A stretch of 64,000 nucleotides of DNA from Oscillospiraceae bacterium. Its GTDB lineage: Bacteria; Bacillota; Clostridia; Oscillospirales; CAG-272. Shown in pieces: positions 49,867 through 58,867 of this stretch. The notes under the pieces are model-generated. The model made no database searches. It was not told the DNA's origin and worked only from the letters and a program-made list of their open reading frames with translations. The translations under genes and the position numbers were made by a program. Positions within the stretch are counted from its first letter, which is position 1. The number at the start of each line of letters is the position of its first letter. Location: contig CP091718.1 of the NCBI GenBank assembly GCA_022009675.1, positions 558,001-622,000 on the forward strand. The letters run 5' to 3'.

Positions 49867-50838
49867 ATGCGGATTGCCATTGTCGGCTACGGAAATCTGG
49901 GGCAGGGGGCGGAGCTTGCCCTGCGCGACAGCTGCGACTGCGAGGCGGTGGGGGTTTTTACCCGCCGTGACCCCGCCGCAATCCGGACACGCACCGGGAT
50001 TCCGGTCTATCCGGCGGCGGATATCCTTTCGTGGGAAGGAAAACTGGATGTACTGCTGCTTTGCGGCGGCAGTGCGGCGGATCTGCCGGAGGTCACCCCG
50101 GCGCTGGCGGCACACTTTGAGGTCGTGGACAGCTTCGACAACCACCGGGACATTCCCGCCCACTTCGCCCGCACAGACGCGGCGGCGCGGGCAGGCGGGC
50201 ACCTTGCCCTGATTGCGGCAGGATGGGATCCGGGGCTTTTCTCGCTCCTGCGGCTGTACGCCGACGCCGTCCTGCCGGACGGGCAGACCTACACCTTCTG
50301 GGGCGCGGGCGTCAGTCAGGGGCACTCCGATGCGGTGCGGCGGCTTGCCGGGGTGCGGGACGCGCGGGCGTACACCTATCCGGTACCGGAAGCGCTGGAG
50401 GCGGCGCGCGCCGGCGGCAAGCCGGATCCGGCATATCTGCATCGCCGCGTGGTGTACGCGGTGGCGGAGCCGGGCGCCGACCGGGCACGTCTGCGGCAGG
50501 AGATCCTGTCCATACCGGGCTATTTTGCGGGCTGTGATACGACTGTCCTCTTTATTTCCCAAGAGGAAATGAACCGCGACCACGCCGGGCTCCCGCACGG
50601 CGGGTGCGTGCTCCGCACCGGACGCACCGGAGCCGCCGGGGAGCACGTTCAGCGGCTGGAGGCACGCCTGCGTCTGGATTCCAACCCGGAGTTCACCGGA
50701 CGCGTGCTGGTCGCCTGCGCCCGCGCCGTCCGGCGCCTGCGGCAGGAGGGACGCACCGGCTGTCTGACGGTAATGGATCTGCCCCCTGCCGCCCTATCCC
50801 CGCTTTCGCCGGAACAGCTGAGGCGGGAAATGCTGTAA
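49867..50838 (+). CDS. ddh: meso-Diaminopimelate dehydrogenase
   Basis: NADPH enzyme that makes meso-diaminopimelate directly from tetrahydrodipicolinate, for peptidoglycan and lysine. The N-terminal Rossmann motif is MRIAIVGYGNLGQGAELAL. Later family motifs are VVDSFDNHRDIPAHF, AAGWDPGLFSLLR and FWGAGVSQGHSDAVRR. Length 323 residues is standard. I prefer ATG 49867 because its GGAGG spacing is better; ATG 49861 is in frame two codons earlier. The link to sporulation is only positional, though tetrahydrodipicolinate is also the precursor of the spore solute dipicolinate. Confidence 0.93.
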   Translation: MRIAIVGYGNLGQGAELALRDSCDCEAVGVFTRRDPAAIRTRTGIPVYPAADILSWEGKLDVLLLCGGSAADLPEVTPALAAHFEVVDSFDNHRDIPAHFARTDAAARAGGHLALIAAGWDPGLFSLLRLYADAVLPDGQTYTFWGAGVSQGHSDAVRRLAGVRDARAYTYPVPEALEAARAGGKPDPAYLHRRVVYAVAEPGADRARLRQEILSIPGYFAGCDTTVLFISQEEMNRDHAGLPHGGCVLRTGRTGAAGEHVQRLEARLRLDSNPEFTGRVLVACARAVRRLRQEGRTGCLTVMDLPPAALSPLSPEQLRREML

Positions 50839-50862
50839 AGGGCATATCGGAAAAAGAAAAAC

Positions 50863-50930
50863 GGCGGCTTTCAGCCGCCGGGACCAACGCAGTCGGGGGA
50901 AAACTCAAAATGAGTTTTCCCCCTTCTTTT
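50863..50930. terminator. Double hairpin terminator region after ddh
   Basis: A first hairpin CGGCGGCT/AGCCGCCG at 50863-50881, then a stronger one GGGGGAAAACTCA/TGAGTTTTCCCCC (50895-50907, 50911-50923) followed by TTCTTTT. It lies between convergent genes. Confidence 0.87.
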
Positions 50931-50944
50931 ATATAACTGCCCGC

Positions 50945-53113
50945 TCAGTCCGCCTGAATGGACGCGGTGCGGTAGATGAACTTGACCTGCCCGTCCATGC
51001 CGTCGGCGATACCCGAGAAATTGTTGTAGTCGCGGGACACATCGGCAGTCGCGCGGATGCGGGTCAGCAGTCCGGCAAGGTCACCCTGTACGGCATCGAC
51101 CAGCTTCTGTACGCCCTCCTCGTTGAACTTTTTGAGTCCGTCCGAAAGGCTCATGGCACCGTCACGGAGCTGAGTCACGCCGTCAGTCAGCGCCGGCGCA
51201 CCGTTCTTGAGTATCAGGATGCCGCTGTACAGCTGATCCAGTCCCGCTTTCAGCTCGGCGGTTCCGTCCTTGAGCTGTCCGGCACCCGCCGTCAGCCGAT
51301 CGGCGCCGTCCTTGGCGGAATCCACGCCCGCCGTGTACTGCGTCAGCCCGGTATAGAACTCGTTGTAGCTGTTCAGCTGAGCCTTGAGGTTCACGATGCT
51401 CTCGCGTCCCGCCTTCGCCTGCGCAAGCCCGGCGGCGATCTGCGCCTGCACCTCGGCGGAGGCAAGGTTGGAGGCGATCAGCTTGCTGACCTGCTCGTCG
51501 GTATTGGCGGCGATGAGCGCCTGCACCTCCTCCGACTGCATCTGCGTGTCGGTGGTGGCGCGAACCGTCTTCTGAACCTCGTTGCTCTGCATCTGCGCGT
51601 CCACGGCGGCACGAATCTGCGCCTGCTGCTCCTCCGTGACAACACCCGCCGCCACACCGGCGGCATACTGCTCATCCGTCATGCCCAGCGTTGCCAGCAC
51701 GCGCGTCTGGACATTGGCGCGCACGGCGGCAAGCACCTTCTCCTGCACCTGCGCCCGCACGGCTTCGGTCACGGCTGCCGCGATGGCATCGCGCTGTCCG
51801 TTGACGGCGGCTGTCACCTTCGCCAGCGCCGCCGCCTGCACCTGTTCCTCCAGTGCCTCGTCGCGGAGCGAGGTAATCACACCGTCCAGCACGCCGGCGT
51901 AATTCTCCACCGTCAGAGCCGGAACCGTCAGTCCGGCGGCTGCCAGCTGTGTATTCGCCGTGGCAAGCAGGCTGTCGAACACCTGCTTCGCACCGGCGTT
52001 CAGCGTTGCACTGTTGCCGGAAAGCTGTCCCAGTCCGTCCGAAAGCTGCCCTGCACCGCTCAGCAGATCGGCAACGCCGCTGTCCAGCTTGCCCGCGCCT
52101 GCCTTCAGGCTGGCGGCGCCGTCAGCCAGCTTATTGATGCCGGCAATCAGCTCGCCGGACTTCTCCAGCAGTGTGTTCAGTCCGTCGTACAGCTTGGAGG
52201 AGCCGTCCGTCAGCTGCTGCATGGCATCGGTCAGCGTGTTCAGCGATTCCTTCAGATCCTCGACCTTGCCGTCCAGCTTGGAAGTATCCAGCCGGCTGAA
52301 GATCTCGTTGGTTGCCAGCGTGACGGTGTTGGTCATCCTGAAATTCCGGACGTCCGCCGTGATCTCCACGCTCTCCGGGATCTCAAACTTCTCGGAGGAA
52401 AGGTTCAGGTTGCTCTGCATCCCGGGGAAGGCGATGCCGACCACCACGGTATGACTGCCGTCATCCACGACCTTGCCGTTTGTGACGGTCACGTTGGAGA
52501 ACACCTTGTTGTCCAGCATCAGTCCGGTCAGCATGGCAAAGGGAACATAGATTTTCTCCTGCCTGCCGTCGATCTCGACCGTCTTGTACTGGCGGTTGGT
52601 GTAGGTATACCGGATGGTAACCTTGCCGCTCTTGCCCGCCAGCTCTTCGGCAGTGATGCTCTTGCCGTCCAGCTGATATGTCACGCTCAGTCCCACGGGC
52701 AGCTGCTTGTCGATGTTACCCTGATAGTAAATGTCCTTGCCTGCGGCATCCCACACCTTGGTGTTGTCGCCGCCCGGCGTGTAGCTCTCATTGCCCTTGA
52801 CGTTCTGGATGTTGTCCAGCCCGGACTCGTCGCGCAGCGATCCCTCGCCCAGCGTGTTCTTCACCCAGTCGCTGACGATGATCTTCTGCACGCTCCCGTC
52901 GGTGCCGGTCAGCACATAGACGGTTTCGTCCTTGCTGTTGGTCAGCGTCGTTTCCTGCTTGGATCCGGCGGGCTGCTCCGCCTCCCCGGTAAGGGGCGCG
53001 TCCTGCCGCGCCGCGCTGACCGCATAGGCGGTCACGCCCGCGCTGCCGCCTACCAGCAGTGCCGCACACAGCGCCACACTCACGGGCTTTTTCAGTATAT
53101 CTCTGATACGCAT
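50945..53113 (-). CDS. YhgE/Pip-like exported protein with heptad repeats
   Basis: 722 residues. One N-terminal membrane segment (VSVALCAALLVGGSAGVTAY) targets the protein outside. Residues about 300-400 and 600-680 carry runs of LxxGxxxLxxG repeats (LTDGSSKLYDGLNTLLEKSG, AGAGQLKDGTAELKAGLDQL) typical of YhgE/Pip and related proteins. The middle is a long Ala/Gln/Val-rich helix (VQEKVLAAVRANVQTRVLAT). No C-terminal membrane bundle is present, unlike full YhgE. I start it at ATG 53113 with GGAGGT; the MMPL stop is 2 bases upstream. Probably works with the MMPL transporter as an envelope accessory (inference). Confidence 0.78.
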   Translation of the reverse strand: MRIRDILKKPVSVALCAALLVGGSAGVTAYAVSAARQDAPLTGEAEQPAGSKQETTLTNSKDETVYVLTGTDGSVQKIIVSDWVKNTLGEGSLRDESGLDNIQNVKGNESYTPGGDNTKVWDAAGKDIYYQGNIDKQLPVGLSVTYQLDGKSITAEELAGKSGKVTIRYTYTNRQYKTVEIDGRQEKIYVPFAMLTGLMLDNKVFSNVTVTNGKVVDDGSHTVVVGIAFPGMQSNLNLSSEKFEIPESVEITADVRNFRMTNTVTLATNEIFSRLDTSKLDGKVEDLKESLNTLTDAMQQLTDGSSKLYDGLNTLLEKSGELIAGINKLADGAASLKAGAGKLDSGVADLLSGAGQLSDGLGQLSGNSATLNAGAKQVFDSLLATANTQLAAAGLTVPALTVENYAGVLDGVITSLRDEALEEQVQAAALAKVTAAVNGQRDAIAAAVTEAVRAQVQEKVLAAVRANVQTRVLATLGMTDEQYAAGVAAGVVTEEQQAQIRAAVDAQMQSNEVQKTVRATTDTQMQSEEVQALIAANTDEQVSKLIASNLASAEVQAQIAAGLAQAKAGRESIVNLKAQLNSYNEFYTGLTQYTAGVDSAKDGADRLTAGAGQLKDGTAELKAGLDQLYSGILILKNGAPALTDGVTQLRDGAMSLSDGLKKFNEEGVQKLVDAVQGDLAGLLTRIRATADVSRDYNNFSGIADGMDGQVKFIYRTASIQAD

Positions 53114-53114
53114 A

Positions 53115-55249
53115 TCACTGTACCTCCGCTTTCGCCGTATCCCGGCTTTCATTTCCGTTATCGGTAGTTTTTGTTCCCTTGCCAATGTGGCGCATCCCGA
53201 TTGTCGTGGCGCATATAGGCTTATCGCACAGCAGAAGCAGTGCCGGCAACAGGAATATGACGCACAGCATACTCACCAGGGCGCCGCGTGCCATCAGCAT
53301 ACACATGGAGCTGATGATATCAATGTCCGAATAGACAGCCACACCGAAGGTGGCGGCGAACAGTCCCAGACCCGAAACAATGATAGACGGGATGGAGGCT
53401 GTCAGAGCCGTGACCACGCTGTCATGCTTGCTGTTGCCCCGGATGCGTTCCGCCTTGTAGCGGGTTGTCATCAGGATGGCGTAGTCCACCGTGGCACCCA
53501 GCTGAATCGTGCTGATGCAGATGGGGGCGATGAAGGGCAGCGACTGCCCGAGATAGTGCGGCAGACCGAGGTTGATGAAGATAGCCAGCTCGATGACAGC
53601 AATCAGGATGAAGGGGAGCAGTGCGCTCTTCTCCACCAGGGCGATGATAACAAAGATGGCAACGATGGATACGGCATTGACCACCTGGAAGTCACGGTCG
53701 GTGGTGTCTATCATATCCTTCATGCAGGGTGCCTCGCCGATCAGCATACCGGTGGAATCATACTTCTTCAGGATGCTGTTCAGGCTGGTGATCTGCTGAT
53801 TGACCGCGTCGCTGGCGACCTTATACTCGGAGTTGATCAGCAACAGCTCCCAGCGGTCGCTCTTGAGGATGCTCCGGATGCTGTCCGGCAGGATCTCCTC
53901 CGGCACCCGCGTGCCGATGACGGATTCCAGTCCGAGGACGTACTTGACGCCGTCCACCTGCTCCATCTCGTCCATCATGGCGCGGACATCGCGGGCAGGC
54001 ATCTTTGCATTCACCAGCACCATGTGCGTGGAGGCAATGTCGAACTCCTCCGACAGCTTGGAGTTGGCGATGACGTATTCCATATCCTCCGGCAGGCACT
54101 GCCCCATGTCGTAGTAGACCTCATCCGTGGTCTTGTTGTACCCGTACAGGGCGGGCGGGATCAGGATGGCGAAGATGACAAGGAACACGGGGAACACTCT
54201 GGCGACACCGCCGGCGAATTTCTTCATGTCCGGAATCAGGGAACGGTGGCGCGTCGCCTGCAACGGCTTATCCAGCACAAGGATCAGCGCGGGCAGAACC
54301 GTGACGCAGCCGATAACGCCGAAGATAACGCCCTTTGCCATGACAAGGCCCAGATCGCGCCCCAGCGTGAAGGTCATGAAGCACAGTGCCGCGAAGCCGG
54401 CAACCGTCGTGACGGAGCTGCCGATGACGGAAGTCAGCGTCTCATGGATGGCGCACGCCATGGCTTCCTTGTTGTCTGCCTGTTTCTCGCGCTGCTCGTT
54501 GTAGCTGTGCCAGAGGAAAATGGAATAGTCCATCGTGACGGCAAGCTGCAGCACGGCGGTCAGCGCCTTGGTGATGTAGGAAATCTCACCGAAGAAGTAG
54601 TTGCTGCCGAGGTTGAGCAGGATCATCACGCCGATGGAGGCGAGGAACACGAAGGGAACCAGCCAGCCGTCCAGCAGCAGCATCATGGCAGCCATGGCGC
54701 ACAGCAACGCCAGCCCGACGTAGAATCGGCTCCTCCTTCTCGCACAGATCCTTCGAGATCCGTGACCAGCGCCGACATACCCGAAACAAAGCACTGCTTG
54801 CCGGTCAGGGAACGGATCTCCCGGATGGCATCCATGGTGACGTCCGCCGAGGTGGCGCTGTCGAAGAACACGGCGACCAGCGTGGCATTGTCGGAGTTGA
54901 ACTCCCGGTACAGCTCATCCGGCAGTATCTCCTTCGGAATGGAAAGATCCGCCAGCGTGGAGTACCACAGCACCGTCTCGACGTGCTCGACGCCCTTTAT
55001 CTTTTCGCACAGCGTGGCAACGTCCCGATCCGGCATATTCTCCACCACAATGAACGAGAAGGCGCCCTTGCCGAAATCCTCCAGCAGCTGGTCCTGTCCG
55101 ATGACGGTGTCCATGCTGTCCGGCAGGTAATCCAGCATATCGTAATTGATGCGGGTTCCGCACATACCCAGCACTGCCGGAATCATCAGCGCCAGCGTTA
55201 CGATCAGGATTGGAATGCGGTACCTGACAACCGCCTTTGAAAATAGCAT
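53115..55249 (-). CDS. MMPL/RND-family transporter (two frameshifts)
   Basis: About 711 residues with two RND halves. The start FSKAVVRYRIPILIVTLAL is followed by an external loop domain (MLDYLPDSMDTVIGQDQLL), then a helix bundle with TAVLQLAVTMDYSIFLWHSY. The second half repeats it with STIQLGATVDYAILMTTRYK, which holds the key Asp-Tyr proton relay motif. Two extra bases in 54720-54765 break the frame at LVTDLKDLCEKEEPIYVGLAL. Start ATG 55249 with GTGAGG. RND proteins of this type in Gram-positives often export lipids; the substrate is unknown here. Confidence 0.87.
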
Positions 55250-55254
55250 ACCGA

Positions 55255-55896
55255 TCAGTCCTCACTTTCCGGGCGGTCGCCGTTGCGTCCGCCGCATACA
55301 TGGTTTACTTCGTACTCCTCCGTCTCAATGGCGTCCGGCATCTGATGCCGGATGATCTTGACGGCGGTGAGCATGGTGCAGATATTCAGAATGCTCTCGC
55401 TTACCAGCGTCACGCCGAACAGGATCATCAGCGCCTGCCCGCCCTCGGCGGGGCGGAACATGAGCACCAGTCCGCACAGTCCGCTGACAGCGGCGGCTGT
55501 CATGATCAGCCACCAGAGCCGGATGCCGAAGGCGCGTGCCTCCCACGCCATACGCATCCGGAACAGTCCGTCCGCAAGGATGTACAGTCCCAGCGCCACG
55601 CACAGGACGGTAAGCAGTCCGCCGGGGCGGAGCAGAACCGTCGCGCCCAGCGCGATGAGCAGCGCACCGAAGATGCAGTCATACTGAAACGCCAGCCGGT
55701 ACAGATCCTTGGAAAAGAATCCGACCAGCTTGATGACGCCAAGCAGGATCATCAGACCGCCGCACAGGCGTCCCAGCGCCACGGCGGAGGTTTCCGGTCG
55801 CACGATGAAGACCGCGCCCAGCGAGCCCATTGCGACCGACAGAACGATGTACCCGACCTTTGCCACCCGCATGGGGGCTATCGAACGGGATTTCAC
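55255..55896 (-). CDS. HdeD/DUF308-family membrane protein
   Basis: 213 residues with six predicted membrane helices in three hairpins. Typical DUF308 motifs are RLCGGLMILLGVIKLV, QYDCIFGALLIALGATVLLRP and CVALGLYILADGLFRMRMA. The C-terminus is acidic and cytoplasmic. GTG start at 55896 with AAGGAGGCG. First gene of the DUF308-MMPL-YhgE-like operon, only five bases from the MMPL start. A TATACT box lies upstream near 55965, with a poor -35. Confidence 0.85.
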   Translation of the reverse strand: MKSRSIAPMRVAKVGYIVLSVAMGSLGAVFIVRPETSAVALGRLCGGLMILLGVIKLVGFFSKDLYRLAFQYDCIFGALLIALGATVLLRPGGLLTVLCVALGLYILADGLFRMRMAWEARAFGIRLWWLIMTAAAVSGLCGLVLMFRPAEGGQALMILFGVTLVSESILNICTMLTAVKIIRHQMPDAIETEEYEVNHVCGGRNGDRPESED

Positions 55897-56225
55897 GGAA
55901 AAACGCCTCCTTTCCGGCGGTCCGGCAGGTGCATACCCGCCCTCGCCGGTTTCCGTGTCACAGTATACAGCATGAGCGCAAAAAAGAAAATAGACAAATC
56001 CGGAGGGGCTGCCGCTTTTTTAGGCAATGCCTCCGGTTTGTCCAAGGGAATGCCCGGTTCGGGACACGGATCCCGGCTCCCGTGGCAAAAACATTCACGG
56101 TATGTTTCAAAAACGCGTAATAAATATGTGCTACAATGGACACATTCGATAGGGAGTCCGGCAGGGATCTGCCTTCCCTGCCCGGCAGAGCCGCGCAACC
56201 TATCCCGCAACGGAGGACAGCTGCC

Positions 56226-57342
56226 ATGAAAGTCGCCATGATCTGCGATGTGATGGGACAGCCGAACAACGGCACCACGCTCGCCGCCCTGAATCTGATC
56301 CGCTACCTGCGGGATGCCGGACACACGGTCACGGTGGTCGCCCCCGGCGGGGAGGCATCCGACGGCTACCTGCCCGTCCGGGTCTGGCACGCCGGTCCCC
56401 TGATAGACCGGATCCTGCGCATGAACGGGGTGGAGCTTGCCGTGCCGGACAAGCAGCTGCTGGAGGCTGTCATCCGGGAGGCGGATGTGGTGCATCTGCT
56501 GATCCCTCTGCCACTGGCGCGCGCCGCGCTCCGAATCGCGCGGCGGCTGGGAAAGCCCGTAACCGCCAGCTTCCACTGTCAGGCGGAGAACATCACCGCG
56601 CATCTGGGCATGATGAACGCCGGATGGCTAAACCGCCTGATATACCGGAATTTCTACCGCAAGGTATACAGGTGGTGTACCGCCGTCCATTACCCGACCG
56701 AATTCATCCGGGAAGTGTTCGAGACGGCAACGCACCCGACGCCCGCGCACGTCATCTCCAACGGCGTCAACGATATGTTCCGTCTGCCGGACAGCCGTCC
56801 GGAAAACAGGGAAGTTCACGGTGGTCTGCTCCGGGCGATACAGCCGCGAGAAGGCGCAGCAGCAGCTTCTCCGCGCGGCGGCTCTGTGCCGCCACCGGGA
56901 CGATATCCGGCTGATCCTTGCCGGGGACGGTCCCCGGCGCAAGCACTACCTCCGGCTGGCAAAGCAGTACGGTCTGGACTGTCAGTTCGCTTTCTTCCCG
57001 CGGCAGGAGCTTCTGCACATCCTGCAGACTGCCGACCTGTACGTCCACACCGCTATCATAGAGATTGAAGCGATTGCCTGTACCGAGGCGATCTGCTGCG
57101 GACTTGTGCCCGTCATCTGCAACTCGGACCGAAGCGCGACGCGGTTCTTCGCGTGCGGCGACCACACGCTGTTTGAGCCGGGCGATGTCCGGGCGCTGGC
57201 GGATCTGCTGGACTACTGGTACGAGCATCCTGCCGCGCGGGTCGAGCGGGCGGCGGAGTATGCGGATCTGCGGCATTCCTTTGACCAGACCGCCTGTATG
57301 CAGCAGATGGAACAGATGCTGAAGGAGGCAGCCGGGCTATGA
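56226..57342 (+). CDS. GT4-type glycosyltransferase, probably lipid-linked (one frameshift)
   Basis: GT-B fold retaining transferase of about 371 residues. The N-terminal domain starts MKVAMICDVMGQPNNGTTLA, then AAREAD-like acceptor loops. The C-terminal domain has VVCSGRYSREKAQQQLL, then the nucleotide-sugar motif IEIEAIACTEAICCGLVPVI with the two conserved glutamates. The break is a G3 run near 56809-56811 that should be G2. The start has GGAGG. The ATGA overlap with an acyltransferase gene suggests joint work on glycolipids such as diacylglycerol glucosides; this is inference. GT4 diacylglycerol glucosyltransferases are a reasonable match. Confidence 0.85.
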
Positions 57343-58120
57343 GTATGCGGAAAACCTTTATCGTCCGCGACCCGATGAACGATGATTTTGCGGGCACCGA
57401 CATCCGTCCGCGTCCCCTGCCAGCCGATTACGTCTGGCGCACCAACAACCGTCTGCGCCGCCTGCTGGACAGCTCGCTCCATCATGTCATCGCCACGCCG
57501 CTGGCGTTCCTGTACCAGAAGCTGGTCTGGCACGAGCGGCTGGTCGGGCGCCGCCGCATTCGTCCGTACCTGCGTCAGGGCGCCTACCTGTACGGCAACC
57601 ACACCCGCGCCGCCGGCGACGCCTTCACGCCGAGCCTTGCGGCGTTTCCCCGCCGCCCCTTCGTGCTGGTTCATCCGGATGCCGTCGCGGTGCCCGGACT
57701 GCGGCAGGTCGTGCGGGCGCTGGGCGGCATCCCGGTGCCGACCGACATCCGCAATCTGGGGCGCTTCCACGGGGAGCTGCTGAAGCTGTCCCCCGGCAAC
57801 TGTGTGGTCATCTATCCCGAGGCACACATCTGGGACCCTGCTACACCGGCGTGCGCCCCTTCCGGGACAGCTCCTTCCGCTATCCCGTCGAGACCGGACA
57901 GCCCGTGTTTGCCTTCACTGTCACCTACCGTCGCCACCTCATCCTTCCCCTTCCCCGGACCGTGGTGTACATTGACGGTCCCTTCTTCCCCGACTCTGCC
58001 CTCACGCTCCGTCAGAACCAACGCAAATTGCGGGACGAGGTATACAATGCCATGTGCCGCCGCAGTCAGAAGTCGAATTTCCGCTACCACGAATACGTGG
58101 AGCAGACCGAGGAAGCGTAA
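57339..58120 (+). CDS. PlsC-like 1-acylglycerol-phosphate acyltransferase (one frameshift)
   Basis: About 260 residues. The catalytic region GNHTRAAGDAFTP has His and Asp spaced one residue wider than the classic HX4D. Block II-like FVLVHPDAV, block III-like RNLGRFHGELLKL and the glutamate block VVIYPEAHIW follow. The C-terminal part (GVRPFRDSSFRYPVETGQPV) rejoins after adding one C near 57838. Start ATG 57339 overlaps the glycosyltransferase stop, with GAAGGAGG upstream. Annotation as acyltransferase is firm; the precise acceptor is not known. Confidence 0.82.
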
Positions 58121-58175
58121 CAGCCTTACCGTTGCGCAGGGGCGCACGAACGGCATCTGCGGCACGGGGAAACGC

Positions 58176-58235
58176 AAAAAAGACAGCCCCTGCACCCTGC
58201 GTGAAAAGCGATTCACGCGGTGTACAGGGGCTGTC
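58176..58235 (-). terminator. Terminator of tRNA-Val
   Basis: On the minus strand, a long hairpin with outer arms GACAGCCCCTG/CAGGGGCTGTC and inner arms CGCGTGAA/TTCACGC, followed by T6. It also separates the tRNA from the convergent acyltransferase gene. Confidence 0.9.
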
Positions 58236-58241
58236 GTGCTA

Positions 58242-58318
58242 TGGTGGAGACAGTTGGGATCGAACCAATGACCTCCACGATGTCAACGTGGCGCTCTAAC
58301 CAGCTGAGCTATGCCTCC
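58242..58318 (-). tRNA. tRNA-Val (anticodon GAC), CCA encoded
   Basis: The minus strand folds as a full cloverleaf of 77 bases. The acceptor GGAGGCA pairs with TGTCTCC (one G-U), the D arm reads GCTCAGCTGGTTAGAGC, the anticodon stem CCACG/CGTGG encloses TTGACAT (anticodon GAC), the T arm contains GGTTCGATCCC, and the 3' end is ACCA in the DNA. It decodes GUC/GUU. Confidence 0.96.
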
Positions 58319-58330
58319 ATAACAGGTCGT

Positions 58331-58359
58331 ATTATACCACACCTTCGGGCATTTGTCAA
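58331..58359 (-). promoter_or_regulatory. Promoter of tRNA-Val
   Basis: Minus strand TTGACA (58359-58354), 17 bases, TATAAT (58336-58331); perfect consensus, 12 bases from the mature 5' end. Confidence 0.93.
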
Positions 58360-58419
58360 GGGCTTTTTCAGAAATTCTCGCGGCAACCTGATCGGGTTGA
58401 TTTTCCTTGGATTTTTCCT

Positions 58420-58745
58420 GTGCGGAGGGGGAGGGGAAACGCCGGGGGATGCCGGTTGGGAGAGCGCTCCTCTTTTGTTGCCTGCCCACCCCGCCTTTAG
58501 CGTACTTCCCTGCCCCCCATCCCCCACCCCCTTCCCGGCGGGAAGGGGAGACTAAGATTATTCCATGCAAGGGGCTTCGCCCCTTGCATCCCCGAGGCTG
58601 AACCCGGGCGGCACTGGTTCGACTTTAAGAAACCGATTCTGTTTGGTGTCGCCGGAGAACGCCGGTTGCAGTCAATAAAAAAATTTCGAGAAAAGTTCTT
58701 GGGGGTTTGGGGGGCTTCTTGAAAGAAGCCCCCCAACGTTTCTCC
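58420..58745. repeat. Hairpin-repeat cluster 5
   Basis: A CCCCTTCCC/GGGAAGGGG inverted repeat near 58528-58548, the ATGCAAGGGGC palindrome at 58565-58589 with the TGAACCCGGGCGGCAC tail, and an AAAAGTTCTTGGGGG element with hairpin GGGGGGCTTC/GAAGCCCCCC at 58709-58734. These are the same modules in the same order as in cluster 1. No gene seen. Confidence 0.85.
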
Positions 58746-58790
58746 AACGCCTCTCCTACACTTCAGCAGGCGAAAAAAACCGGTGCAGTA

Positions 58791-58819
58791 TTTACAAGGG
58801 GGTGGGAAAGTGGTATACT
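58791..58819 (+). promoter_or_regulatory. Promoter of the hydroxyacid dehydrogenase gene
   Basis: TTTACA (58791-58796), 17-base spacer, TATACT (58814-58819). Confidence 0.8.
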
Positions 58820-58867
58820 ATGGGAGAAACGGCACGGTGCCGGACAGAGGAAAGAGGGGAAGAAACC

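Noticed and set aside
58242..58318. tRNA-Val as the attachment site of an integrated element
   Set aside because: No integrase, no repeated tRNA 3' end and no phage-like genes were seen on either side.
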